64,000 nt of DNA from Niastella populi (GTDB taxonomy: Bacteria > Bacteroidota > Bacteroidia > Chitinophagales > Chitinophagaceae). The position numbers were made by a program, and so were the translations under genes. The stretch is from NCBI RefSeq assembly GCF_002078015.1, contig NZ_LWBP01000210.1, positions 1 to 64,000 of the forward strand, written 5' to 3'. Every line of letters starts with the position of its first letter. Position 1 is the stretch's first letter. The notes beneath the pieces are model-generated. The model worked only from the letters and a program-made list of their open reading frames with translations, was not told where the DNA came from and made no database searches. This document shows, piece after piece, positions 53,609 through 62,321 of this stretch.

Positions 53609-54469
53609 ATGGAAGTAAATGCCACCAACGCCCGCACACAGTTCGCCGGTATCAATGGAAAAAAAATTGCCTATAGATCTATAGGTAAGGGTTATCCCAT
53701 GATCCTTTGCCAGCGTTTTCGTGGAACGCTCGATGATTGGGACCCGTTATTTCTCGATGAATTAGCCCGTAATTACAATGTGATCATCTTCGATTATACA
53801 GGGCTCGCTTCCTCACAGGGTATACCGCATGCCGATATGAAAGGTTTTGCCGGCGATGTTATTGATCTGGTAAAATATTTAAACCTCGAAAAGATAATTC
53901 TTGGCGGCTGGTCGTTCGGCGGCTGGGTGGCACAGATAGTGACTACCGTATATCCTCAACTGGTTTCACAAGCGATACTTATAGGTACAAGGCCCCCTGG
54001 CAAGGTTAGCCACGACCTGGAGGAAATTTTTATAAAAACAGCGTATAAACCGGTAAATGATTTTGCCGATGAGATCATCTTGTTCTTTGAACCCATTTCT
54101 GAACTGAGTGTAAAAAAAGCGAAGGAAAGCCATGACCGCATTGCGCAAAGGACCATCGATAAAGACATTCCGGTAACCCTCGATCAGTTGCAACATTATA
54201 GGAACGGCGGTGAGGATTATGTAAAAGATCCTTACAATGCCCGCGAAAAGTTAACAACCACCAATATTCCCATCCTTGTTATTTCAGGCGATCACGAAAT
54301 ATGTTTTCCACCCGGCAACTGGTTTGAGCTGAACAGGACGCTGCCGACTACACAGGTGGTGGTGATTCCGCGGGCCGGACATGGCCCTCAGCACCAGTTT
54401 CCAGAAATGGTGGCAACCTATATCCACGCCTTTATCGTGAATAACATAAAGGACGGTACCGCGAATTGA
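53609..54469 (+). CDS. Alpha/beta hydrolase, first of AraC-linked operon
   Basis: About 286 residues from MEVNATNARTQFAG (53609; the frame from 53576 adds 11). A complete alpha/beta-hydrolase fold: the nucleophile Ser is in GGWSFGGWVAQ near residue 105 (elbow G-W-S-F-G), the acidic residue is in VISGDHEICFPP, and the catalytic His is in GHGPQHQFPE. FDYTGLASSQG marks the second-strand region. It resembles small cytoplasmic esterase- or haloalkane-dehalogenase-like hydrolases. It is followed by another alpha/beta hydrolase and an MBL-fold hydrolase in the same direction. Confidence 0.85.
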   Translation: MEVNATNARTQFAGINGKKIAYRSIGKGYPMILCQRFRGTLDDWDPLFLDELARNYNVIIFDYTGLASSQGIPHADMKGFAGDVIDLVKYLNLEKIILGGWSFGGWVAQIVTTVYPQLVSQAILIGTRPPGKVSHDLEEIFIKTAYKPVNDFADEIILFFEPISELSVKKAKESHDRIAQRTIDKDIPVTLDQLQHYRNGGEDYVKDPYNAREKLTTTNIPILVISGDHEICFPPGNWFELNRTLPTTQVVVIPRAGHGPQHQFPEMVATYIHAFIVNNIKDGTAN

Positions 54470-54514
54470 ATTTACCGGAATACATTTTATTAATCATAAA
54501 AAACGCTTAGATCG

Positions 54515-55297
54515 ATGCTCACCACAAGAAATATCGTGTTTATAACCGGCGCATTTGTTTCCAGTGCGTGTTGGGATGAATGGCGCGTATACTTCGAAAA
54601 CAGGGGTTATAAAACCGTAGCGCCGCCATGGCCCTTTAAAAATGGAACCGCAGCGTCGTTGCGGGCAAAACAACCCAACGATGTCGACCTCGCTACCCTC
54701 ACATTTAAACAACTGGTTGATCATTACGTAAGCATTGTAACAAGCTTTCCCGAAAAGCCGATCGTTATAGGGCATTCATTGGGCGGCATGATAACGCAGG
54801 TAATTTGTAACCGGGGATTGGCAGCGGCCGCGGTGGCCATCCATTCGGTTCCGCCGCAGGGTGTATTCCCTTATGAATTTTCATTTTTAAAAGCCGGCTG
54901 GCGGGTATTGGGTATCGGTACCTCGCTGAAGAAAACATACCTGATGTCGTTCAAAACCTGGCAATATGCTTTTGTAAATGGCATGCCCTATGAAGAACAG
55001 AAGGCAGCATATGATAAATTCACTATTCCCGAATCAAAAACGGTAGCAAGAGGCGCATTGACTTCAGATGCAAAGGTCGATTTCAGCAAACCGCATCCGC
55101 CATTGTTATTGACGGCAGGAACGGAGGGTACCATCATTCCCGCGCATTTGAGCAGAAGGATCTATAATAAATATAAAAAGAACAACGGGTCTGTTATCGA
55201 ATACAAGGAGTTTACCGGCAGAAATCATTTTGTACTGGGGCAACCGGGCTGGGAAGGCGATGCGGATTACATTATCGATTGGCTAAAACGGGTTTAA
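54515..55297 (+). CDS. Alpha/beta hydrolase, second of AraC-linked operon
   Basis: A 260-residue hydrolase. NIVFITGAFVSSACWDEWRVYFENRGY carries the oxyanion region, GHSLGGM the nucleophile Ser near residue 89, LTAGTEGTIIPAHLS the acidic region, and GRNHFVLGQPGWEG the His. The pattern resembles short alpha/beta-hydrolases related to lysophospholipase-like or EstA-type enzymes. Its ATG is 45 bp after the previous stop, and the MBL gene starts 9 bp after its own stop, so all three are likely co-transcribed. Confidence 0.85.
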   Translation: MLTTRNIVFITGAFVSSACWDEWRVYFENRGYKTVAPPWPFKNGTAASLRAKQPNDVDLATLTFKQLVDHYVSIVTSFPEKPIVIGHSLGGMITQVICNRGLAAAAVAIHSVPPQGVFPYEFSFLKAGWRVLGIGTSLKKTYLMSFKTWQYAFVNGMPYEEQKAAYDKFTIPESKTVARGALTSDAKVDFSKPHPPLLLTAGTEGTIIPAHLSRRIYNKYKKNNGSVIEYKEFTGRNHFVLGQPGWEGDADYIIDWLKRV

Positions 55298-55306
55298 TAT
55301 CCTCAT

Positions 55307-56089
55307 ATGACCATCAACATTACCCATATCGATACCGCCTGTGTGCTGCTCGAGATCAATGGCTATAAAATACTCACCGATCCCACCCTCGATAAGGCCG
55401 GTAAATTATATTATCATGGGGCAGGCACCTTTTCCCGCAAAACGGGCAACCCTGCCATTACCATAGACCAGTTGCACGATGTTGACCTCGTATTATTAAG
55501 CCATCATCAGCATAGAGACAATTTTGATCATAATGGAAAAAAGTTTGCGCAAACCGTTCCATTGATCATTTCAACCAATCCGGCAGCCAGGGCAATAAAA
55601 GGCATAACGGGTTTGCATGATTGGGAAAGTTATGCGATCGATACGCCTAAAGTACCGGGATTAAAGATTACGGCTACACCGGCGCAGCATCACCCCTGGT
55701 GGGTGCCTGAGTTTTTGGCCGGCAAAGTAATTGGTTTTGTTATCGAATTCGATGCGCAGCAGCATGGCGTCATATACATTTCAGGCGATACGGTTTATTT
55801 TAAGGGAATAGAACAGGTGGCCAGGATGTACAGGATAGATATCGGTATTTTTCATGTGGGTTCGGTTGAGATCCGCTACCTCACCGGTTGTAGCCGCTAT
55901 ACCATGAATAGCGACGATCTGTTACGGTCGGCCGAAATATTGAAGCCGCAGAAAATAATTCCTATTCACTACAAGGGCTGGAGCCATTTTAAAGAAAAGG
56001 AGAATACCTTACGGGCAAAGATCGCGGGCGATCGAGATGTAAGCAGTAAAACTGTTTTTCTTACCCCGGGTGTAAAGACCGTAATTTAA
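55307..56089 (+). CDS. MBL-fold metal-dependent hydrolase, third of AraC-linked operon
   Basis: A 260-residue cytoplasmic protein with the metallo-beta-lactamase fold. The metal motif is SHHQHRDNFD, in which the position of the last His in H-x-H-x-D-H is Asn, as in a known sub-branch of small MBL hydrolases. ISGDTVYFKG carries the GDT motif, and HYKGWSHF carries the last His. Hydrolysis of a lactone, phosphodiester or amide bond is possible; the substrate is unknown. Confidence 0.82.
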   Translation: MTINITHIDTACVLLEINGYKILTDPTLDKAGKLYYHGAGTFSRKTGNPAITIDQLHDVDLVLLSHHQHRDNFDHNGKKFAQTVPLIISTNPAARAIKGITGLHDWESYAIDTPKVPGLKITATPAQHHPWWVPEFLAGKVIGFVIEFDAQQHGVIYISGDTVYFKGIEQVARMYRIDIGIFHVGSVEIRYLTGCSRYTMNSDDLLRSAEILKPQKIIPIHYKGWSHFKEKENTLRAKIAGDRDVSSKTVFLTPGVKTVI

Positions 56090-56666
56090 GACGCGTGTTT
56101 ATTTCCTCTTTTGATATTCCACAGGTTATTATTGACAATTAAAGTCACTACACCCTAAATGGATGTAGTGGCTTTTTTCTGCGCCAATACTTTCAAACGT
56201 AGAAACCGAAACGCTTTTGCAGCGTGCGATGAATGCGAAAGTATAGCAAGACGACCAATGTTTGTGTATAGGTAAAGTCCTGTTTTATTGATATTGATCA
56301 AGCGCTACCTGTTTTGAAGAAAATTATTAAGATGTAACCTGAAAGATCCAACTCCATTAAATCAACTGTTGCTGCTATGAATAAAGTGGCCAGGTTAATG
56401 TGCATAGGGATCAAAGTAAAGGCACGCACGAAATTTCCGGAAATCAGAATAACTAACTTTTTCCCACCGCCCTTTTCCCATACACTCCCGCAATTTCAGA
56501 ACGTATATGAAAACGGGCGGTTATTTAGGATCAACGTATCTTACAGCTGGCAATTATAAATATAATACGTTTGTAGCCGCCGACTTTGCAGCGGCAGGAA
56601 TAGAGAACCAACCCTATTCCATCCCTGTTCACGGCTACACCGGTAAATCAGTAAACAAAGGAATTG
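56090..56666. other. Gap between MBL and fusion-esterase genes
   Basis: 577 bp without a supported gene. It contains the terminator at 56143-56178. The two short frames at 56377-56559 and 56507-56707 lack start signals and family resemblance. The promoter for the downstream gene should lie toward its right end. Confidence 0.35.
56143..56178 (+). terminator. Intrinsic terminator of the AraC-linked operon
   Basis: CACTACA (56146-56152) pairs with TGTAGTG (56164-56170) with further partial pairing, followed by a six-T run at 56173-56178. It lies 57 bp after the MBL stop. Confidence 0.8.
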
Positions 56667-57731
56667 ATGAAAACAGTATTGGCAATTTTCGCATGTTTGA
56701 TCTTTAGCTGCGCACAGGCGCAGGAAGTGCTTCCGCTTTACAATGGACAAATATTAGGTAATATTTATGAAATTAATAAGGAAAAGACAGAGAAGCCTGA
56801 AAAGGGAAGACCGTCGGTGATCAATGTAAGCAAGTATACTGAAGAGGATATACTGAAATATTCACCTGAACTGCAGGTAAGCAGTACAACCCCACCGGCA
56901 TTTTTAGTACATGCGCAGGACGACAATACTTCGTGGGTGGGTAACAGTATTGCCTATTATAAAGCGCTTACGGCAAAAAAGATCAGCGGTCAATTGCTTA
57001 TTTATCCCAAAGGCGCACATGGGTTTGCCATCAACAATAAAGCCATGGGCAAGTCGTGGCTGCCGCAGGCCATGAAATGGTTACGCATCAATGGATTTTA
57101 CAAACCGCTGGCGACCCGGCCAAAACAGCCGCAGGCGCCACCGTTCTATAAAGATATCCTGGCTTTCAAAAAACAGGATGCACAACAGGCGCCGCCGGCC
57201 AATGGCATTCTGCTGGTTGGCAGCTCCTCCTTTACAAAATGGACAGATGTGCAGGAATACTTTCCCGGTTATCCCATTATCAACCGCGGTTTTGGCGGAT
57301 CAACGCTGCCCGATGTGATACGGTATGCATATGATATTATTCTGCCCTACAAACCGAAGCAGGTATTGATCTATTGCGGGGAGAACGATCTGGCCTCGGG
57401 AGAGGAGGTAACCGCGGCGGTGGTAGTGCAACGGTTCAAAACATTGTACGGCATCATAAGGCAGAACCTGCCCAATGCCACAATCAGTTTTGTATCGATA
57501 AAACCCAGCCCGGTAAGGGCACATATACAACCAAAAGTAAAAGTGGCCAACAGGGAAATACAGGCCTGGCTGAAAACCAAAAAAAATGCGCAGTTCATCG
57601 ACATCTACGATGCCATGCTCGATGCAAATAAGAACATGCGCGAGGAATTGTATGTAGGCGACCGGTTGCATATGAAACCGGAAGGATATGCCATCTGGAA
57701 AAAGTTAATTACACCGTATCTGGTTAAATAA
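56667..57731 (+). CDS. Fusion of an alpha/beta-hydrolase remnant with an SGNH/GDSL esterase
   Basis: Start taken at ATG 56667 (MKTVLAIF) behind AAAGGA. Residue numbers below count from the TTG one codon upstream. The signal peptide ends SCAQA-QEV. Residues 21-145 look like a xylan-esterase-type alpha/beta hydrolase (QEVLPLYNGQI at the start; PPAFLVHAQDD and YPKGAHGF at 78-120 carry the Asp and His). The nucleophile-serine region of about 150 residues is missing, joined in frame near residues 55-62. Residues 180-355 are a complete SGNH esterase: block I GSSSF (186-190), the block II Gly in GGS (211-213), block III GEND (239-242) and block V DxxH (333-336). Deacetylation of a polysaccharide is a reasonable guess; only the SGNH domain should be active. 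Confidence 0.78.
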   Translation: MKTVLAIFACLIFSCAQAQEVLPLYNGQILGNIYEINKEKTEKPEKGRPSVINVSKYTEEDILKYSPELQVSSTTPPAFLVHAQDDNTSWVGNSIAYYKALTAKKISGQLLIYPKGAHGFAINNKAMGKSWLPQAMKWLRINGFYKPLATRPKQPQAPPFYKDILAFKKQDAQQAPPANGILLVGSSSFTKWTDVQEYFPGYPIINRGFGGSTLPDVIRYAYDIILPYKPKQVLIYCGENDLASGEEVTAAVVVQRFKTLYGIIRQNLPNATISFVSIKPSPVRAHIQPKVKVANREIQAWLKTKKNAQFIDIYDAMLDANKNMREELYVGDRLHMKPEGYAIWKKLITPYLVK

Positions 57732-57935
57732 CATGAGGCGCGGTGAAGGTGTTATAACAGGTAATAAGATGAAATACTTCAGGATATAATTAGGACCGCT
57801 TACGATGAAACAAACGCCCGATGGTTTGTGCAAAGGGAGTATGGTGGCCGCACCATGCATGTAATTTCGCTTTGTATGGGCCTGTAGGGCACGAGTTAAC
57901 TTTTTAACCAGTCAACGCGTCAACCGGCTCGCCCT

Positions 57936-58697
57936 TCACCTATTCTCCAGCCACTGCAAAAAAGCGGTGGTTTTTTCTTTGCCCAGTAACAGGTCGTCGG
58001 CATTGGGAACAACCAGCTTCACCAGTAGCTTTCTGCCATAATAATGTTCCACTTCTTTAATGGCGCTGAAGTTCACCAGGTATTGGCGGTTCAGCCGGTA
58101 AAATTGTTTAGCCGAAAGCTGGTTCTGTACCTGGTCAATCGATTGGGGAAGGGTATAGGTTTGTTGCTGGAATGTTACTATAGTAGTGGTGTCGTGTTTT
58201 ATATAAATGTATGCGATCTGGTCGGTGGCAATGGTAACATATTTATTTTCCTTAAACACCAGAAAGCTTTTCTTGCCATCATCAATCCCCAGTCTTTTTA
58301 TCAATTCATCGAGATTGGGTTGGGTATTTTGTTGAAAGAAGTTTTTAAAGTTGTCTACTTTTTCAAAAGCCTGTTCCAGTTGTTCCTTCGAAAATGGTTT
58401 TAAGATATAGTCGATGCCGTTTGCTTTAATGGCGTCCATGGCGTATTCGCCATAGGCCGTGCAGAATACAACCGGGCAGTTTATTTTCACCGCCTTAAAA
58501 ATTTCGAAGCTCACGCCATCCGACAGTTGAATATCCATAAAGATGAGGTCGGGCGCAGCATTTTGTGAAAGGTAGTTCACCGCGCTTTCGATACTTTGCA
58601 AACTGGCAACAACTTCGGCGCCGGGTTTTATTTGGGTGATCAGGCCGGCCAGCGATTTTGCCGCTTTTACCTCGTCCTCAATAATGACTATTTTCAT
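57936..58697 (-). CDS. LytTR-family response regulator
   Basis: A 253-residue response regulator. The receiver domain (about 1-118) has acidic residues near position 8, the phospho-acceptor Asp55 in FMDIQL, the Thr/Ser position in FCTAYG and Lys in LKPFS. The LytTR DNA-binding domain is at about 148-252 (LVFKENKYVTIATDQIAYIY, FYRLNRQYLVNFSAIKEVEHYYGRKLLVKL). It should bind direct-repeat promoter sites. Its start overlaps the end of the sensor kinase gene by 20 bp, giving a translationally coupled pair. Confidence 0.93.
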   Translation of the reverse strand: MKIVIIEDEVKAAKSLAGLITQIKPGAEVVASLQSIESAVNYLSQNAAPDLIFMDIQLSDGVSFEIFKAVKINCPVVFCTAYGEYAMDAIKANGIDYILKPFSKEQLEQAFEKVDNFKNFFQQNTQPNLDELIKRLGIDDGKKSFLVFKENKYVTIATDQIAYIYIKHDTTTIVTFQQQTYTLPQSIDQVQNQLSAKQFYRLNRQYLVNFSAIKEVEHYYGRKLLVKLVVPNADDLLLGKEKTTAFLQWLENR

Positions 58698-59697
58698 GTA
58701 TTACAGGCAGTTTTATCGTGAACAATGTATCGTTGGGTTGTATGAGTATTTTTTTATCGAGCAAATGCGTATACCGCTGGTTGATATTTTCAAGCCCCAT
58801 TCCTGTTGATGCCTCCGGCGTTCGTTTTAGTTGTACCTGGTTTTGAACAACGATGAAATCGCCTTCGGAATATATTTTTATCTGCAAGGGCCGGTCAAGT
58901 GAAACCACATTATGTTTTATACAATTCTCAACCAGCAATTGCAGGGTAAATGGCGGTATCCAGGTTTGCTGTAACTGCGGATCGATAGCAACCGAAAGAT
59001 CGATGCCTTCCTCAAACCGCGCTTTCAGCAGGAATACGTAGGCGTCCATGATCTTCAATTCCTCGCCCAGTTTTATCAGGTTCAGTTTGCGGCTTTCGAG
59101 GGTAAACCGGTAAAAGTCTGAGAGTTTCAAAACAAATTCAACCGTGTGCTCATCCCGGCTCTCAACCATATACTTTAAGGTATTAAGGCTATTGAACAGG
59201 AAGTGGGGATTAACCTGTTGTTTCAGTAATTCGTACTGTGCGCCGAGATTATCCATTTTCGAGCGCTCGAGCTCGATGCTTACCTGCTGGTTATGATAGC
59301 TCTGGTACAACAGTTGAATGAACATATAGAATGTAATGGTTATTAAAATACCTCTTACCTCAACCATTACCATCGTAGCGCCAAAGGGCAAATGCGATAA
59401 AATGAACTGTTGCAGGCTGGCCAGCAGGAACATGACCAATAAACCCAGCGCCAGATTTTTTACCAGCCGTTTTGCCGAAAAGCCATGGGCTATATCTTTT
59501 CTTGAATAAGCCGGCAGCGTATACATATTATAATACCATACGAACAGGGCGAACAGGGTTGTCAAAACAAAATTGGCGATGGTTTCATATAAACTGAAAT
59601 GCCGTTCGGCAATTTTAGGTATCGATAACAGGATGCCCACCAGTATGGAGCTTGACCATATTATTTTGCCCGATATCCTGAATGTTTGCTTTTTCAT
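58678..59697 (-). CDS. LytS-type sensor histidine kinase
   Basis: A 339-residue membrane kinase. Four membrane segments (about 14-28, 40-58, 80-100, 112-132) are followed by the short LytS-type His kinase region. The phosphorylated His165 is in KQQVNPHFLFNSLNTLKY, the N box is LLVENCIKHN, and the G box is in GMGLENINQRYTHLL. The extracytoplasmic loops are short, so the signal may be sensed in the membrane. It precedes and overlaps the LytTR response regulator gene. Confidence 0.92.
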   Translation of the reverse strand: MKKQTFRISGKIIWSSSILVGILLSIPKIAERHFSLYETIANFVLTTLFALFVWYYNMYTLPAYSRKDIAHGFSAKRLVKNLALGLLVMFLLASLQQFILSHLPFGATMVMVEVRGILITITFYMFIQLLYQSYHNQQVSIELERSKMDNLGAQYELLKQQVNPHFLFNSLNTLKYMVESRDEHTVEFVLKLSDFYRFTLESRKLNLIKLGEELKIMDAYVFLLKARFEEGIDLSVAIDPQLQQTWIPPFTLQLLVENCIKHNVVSLDRPLQIKIYSEGDFIVVQNQVQLKRTPEASTGMGLENINQRYTHLLDKKILIQPNDTLFTIKLPVIHENSHY

Positions 59698-60026
59698 TAA
59701 TGACTCAAATATAATTTGAATTCGCTTCTTTCTACTCAGGTGGGCGGCCGGGTAGGCAATTTAAACGGTGAATCAGGCTTTTTATGCCGTGAATTGGACA
59801 GGTTGAAACGTTGATAAAGTTAATAAACGTTGTATTCCCTTATCAACCTGTTAACTTCTCAGCCTGCCCTGCTTTGCAGTGCCAGTCTCGCTAGCCGTCC
59901 TGATTGCCTAATTCAACCGTCAATTAGCCTACACCACCAATTTATGTATTTCCACCCGTGGATATTGACGTCAATTTGTGTTGCAATTGACGCAGGAACG
60001 AATTACAATAATTAAAAAACAGGTGT
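59698..60026. other. Divergent gap between sensor kinase and DUF1223 genes
   Basis: 329 bp that should contain promoters in both directions. No gene, repeat or clear hairpin is seen. Confidence 0.35.
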
Positions 60027-60782
60027 ATGAAAACAATAATAGTAATGATAACAATAGCAGTGTTGGCCGCCGCATTTGCGCGCCCGCTGTATAATAAAGA
60101 CAAAAGCAAAAAAGCCACCGCTGGCAATAACAATGGGTTTGTGGTAGCCGAACTTTTTACTTCCGAAGGTTGCAGTAGTTGTCCGCCCGCCGATAAGCTC
60201 ATTCAAAAGATCACGCAGGAGAATACCGGCAAATCAGTTTATGTGCTGGCCTTCCATGTCGATTACTGGGACCACCAGGGCTGGAAAGACCGCTTCAGTG
60301 ATGCTGCCCACACCGAAAGGCAACGCCGGTATGCCGGTTGGCTGAATCTGGAAACCGTATACACTCCGCAAATGGTGATCAATGGACATAAAGAATTTAT
60401 TGGTTCCTATGAAAACAACATTACAAAAGCCATTACAAAAGAACTGGCGCAGCCGGCCGCGCAAACAATATCGCTTCGTCCGCATGTGGAAGGCAACAAA
60501 CTGCATGTTGACTTTACCGCAGCGGCACAAAAGAATGCCGAACTGGTGCTGGCGCTGGTGCAGAAAACCGCTACAAGTAATGTAAAGGCCGGTGAAAATA
60601 CCGGAAGGCATTTAACACATGTGCAAATAGTGCGACAGTTGTACACACAGGATGTAAGTGATAATAAAAAGATCATGCTCGATCTGCCCGGTGATTTCAA
60701 TGCAAATGCTTTTGAGTTGATCGGTTTTGTGCAGCAAAAGAAAAACGGACGGATTACCGCAGCTGCCAAAGCTGAATGGTAG
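60027..60782 (+). CDS. DUF1223 thioredoxin-like exported protein
   Basis: A 251-residue protein with an N-terminal signal or membrane anchor (about 1-18), then the DUF1223 thioredoxin-like fold. FTSEGCSSCPPAD carries the C-x-x-C motif (C49 and C52), with HVDYWDHQGWKDRFS and YTPQMVINGHKEFIGS further on. The C-terminal half is beta-rich. The family is thought to be redox-active in the cell envelope; the substrate is unknown. It is followed after 50 bp by an Ohr gene, which also deals with oxidative stress, so the two may be co-regulated. Confidence 0.88.
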   Translation: MKTIIVMITIAVLAAAFARPLYNKDKSKKATAGNNNGFVVAELFTSEGCSSCPPADKLIQKITQENTGKSVYVLAFHVDYWDHQGWKDRFSDAAHTERQRRYAGWLNLETVYTPQMVINGHKEFIGSYENNITKAITKELAQPAAQTISLRPHVEGNKLHVDFTAAAQKNAELVLALVQKTATSNVKAGENTGRHLTHVQIVRQLYTQDVSDNKKIMLDLPGDFNANAFELIGFVQQKKNGRITAAAKAEW

Positions 60783-60832
60783 ACAGCTGACGCGGGTTCA
60801 TTATAAATTTTAAAACAATTAAAAACTAAAAA

Positions 60833-61270
60833 ATGAATGCTTTAACAACAAATGTAACAGACATCGAAAAGGTATTGTACACTGGTAAAACCCATACCAC
60901 CGGCGGAAGGGATGGGGCTGCCAAAAGTTCTGACGGCCGGCTTGATATTGCCCTTACACATTTGGGTACACCGGGTAACGGAACCAATCCCGAACAGTTA
61001 TTTGCCGCAGGCTGGTCAGCCTGTTTCCTGAGCGCCATTGGTATTGCCGCGGCGAAAAGAAGCGTGAAGCTGCCCGCAGATGCTGCGGTTGATGCGGAAG
61101 TAGACCTGGGTAGTTCAGCCGGCGCTTATTTTCTACAGGCGCGCCTCAATGTTAGTTTGCCCGGCATCGATGCCGAACTGGGTGCAGAACTGCTCAGGGA
61201 AGCGCATGCAACCTGTCCGTACTCAAAAGCAACAAGTGGTAATATCAATGTAGCGATCAACCTGGTGTAA
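60833..61270 (+). CDS. ohr: Organic hydroperoxide resistance protein (Ohr)
   Basis: A 145-residue cytoplasmic peroxidase of the Ohr/OsmC family. The two reactive cysteines are Cys64 in WSACFLSAI and Cys128 in HATCPYSKAT, and LTHLGTPGNGTNPEQLFAAGW is the Ohr-typical segment before the first cysteine. It reduces organic hydroperoxides with a thiol donor. It sits 50 bp after the DUF1223 gene in the same direction; no OhrR regulator is seen in the window. Confidence 0.92.
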   Translation: MNALTTNVTDIEKVLYTGKTHTTGGRDGAAKSSDGRLDIALTHLGTPGNGTNPEQLFAAGWSACFLSAIGIAAAKRSVKLPADAAVDAEVDLGSSAGAYFLQARLNVSLPGIDAELGAELLREAHATCPYSKATSGNINVAINLV

Positions 61271-61377
61271 TGTAGGTAATGCTGACGTTCAGCACTGTTG
61301 CGAATAGGTGGTGTTCTGTTTATAGTGATTTGTGTTTCGCATTCAGCGTTTTGCGTTCAGCCTTTTTCATGGCTAAA

Positions 61378-61416
61378 GCAGCGCTCCGCTCTCCGGCGGG
61401 GTCGCTGTTTTTTTTG
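61378..61416 (+). terminator. Intrinsic terminator after ohr
   Basis: CAGCG/CGCTG closes a GC-rich stem (CTCCGC with GGCGGGG inside) followed by an eight-T run (about 61408-61415). It lies about 110 bp after the ohr stop. Confidence 0.8.
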
Positions 61417-61545
61417 TGGTTTGCGCTGTAGCCTCTTGTATGCATAAACTATAAATCATACAACGAAACGTCTCATTTGTCAATTGATCGAGGGGGCGGG
61501 TTAAAATAAATTTGTGCTATCTAATTCACTAAAATTATTTCACCC

Positions 61546-62244
61546 ATGGAGAAGCCTATCAAATCAATTGTAGCGCTAATGGCAGCCTGTTTGTTTTCAA
61601 TAAGCGGTTTTGCTCAGAAGCCTTCCCCGAAATTATTGACGCCCACTAATCACACATTGGTATTGATCGATTTTGAAGGCCAGATGGCCTTTGCGGTAAA
61701 AAACATCGACCTTGAAAACCTGCGCCAGAATGTAGGGCTCGTCAGCGGCGGATCGAAGATCTTTAATGTACCTACCATTGTTACAACGGTTTCGGAAAAA
61801 AGTTTCAGTGGCCCGGTGTTCCCCGAAGTAAGCGAAGTATATACCGATACCGAAGCCTACATGGACCGAACTACCATGAACGCGTGGGAAGATGTAAAGG
61901 TGCACGATGTTATAGTAGCCAAAGGCAAAAAGAAGATCGTATTGGCCGGGTTGTGGACCGAAGTATGCATTGTAGACCCGGCGCTTTCTGCACTGATCGA
62001 AGATTATGAAGTGTATGTGATCACCGACGCCTGCGGTGGAGTAAGCGATGAGGCGCATAGAGTGGCCATTCAAAGAATGATACAGGCCGGTGTGCAACCT
62101 ATTACCGCTACACAATATGTTCTTGAACTGCAAAGGGACTGGGCGCGTTCTGAAACATACGCCGCCGTTACCGCGCTGTTCAAAAAATACGGCGGTGCTT
62201 ATGGTTTAGGTATTCAGTATGCGCATGATATGCTTAAACACTAA
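61546..62244 (+). CDS. Exported isochorismatase-like (YcaC-type) hydrolase
   Basis: A 232-residue protein with a signal peptide (MEKPIKSIVALMAACLFSISGFAQ), unusual for this mainly cytoplasmic family. The cysteine-hydrolase fold shows Asp42 in VLIDFEGQM, the NAW segment (MDRTTMNAWED), and the catalytic Cys141 in LAGLWTEVCIVDPAL. The closest known pattern is YcaC-like hydrolases of unknown substrate. The catalytic Lys expected in the family is not obvious. An amidohydrolase with its own signal peptide follows. Confidence 0.85.
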   Translation: MEKPIKSIVALMAACLFSISGFAQKPSPKLLTPTNHTLVLIDFEGQMAFAVKNIDLENLRQNVGLVSGGSKIFNVPTIVTTVSEKSFSGPVFPEVSEVYTDTEAYMDRTTMNAWEDVKVHDVIVAKGKKKIVLAGLWTEVCIVDPALSALIEDYEVYVITDACGGVSDEAHRVAIQRMIQAGVQPITATQYVLELQRDWARSETYAAVTALFKKYGGAYGLGIQYAHDMLKH

Positions 62245-62280
62245 AGCTATTTGTTTAACATTCATGTAAGAGGTTGTAAG

Positions 62281-62302
62281 GCAGGTTAACATCCTGCTTT
62301 TT
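62281..62302 (+). terminator. Weak intrinsic terminator
   Basis: GCAGG (62281-62285) pairs with CCTGC (62293-62297) around a 7-nt loop, followed by five T. It is a short stem, 37 bp after the isochorismatase-like stop and 20 bp before the amidohydrolase ATG, so it may only reduce read-through. Confidence 0.5.
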
Positions 62303-62321
62303 CATTTTAAACTGTAATAAA

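Noticed and set aside
56377-56707. Two short rightward frames before the fusion esterase
   Set aside because: They overlap each other, lack ribosome-binding sites and have no recognisable domain.
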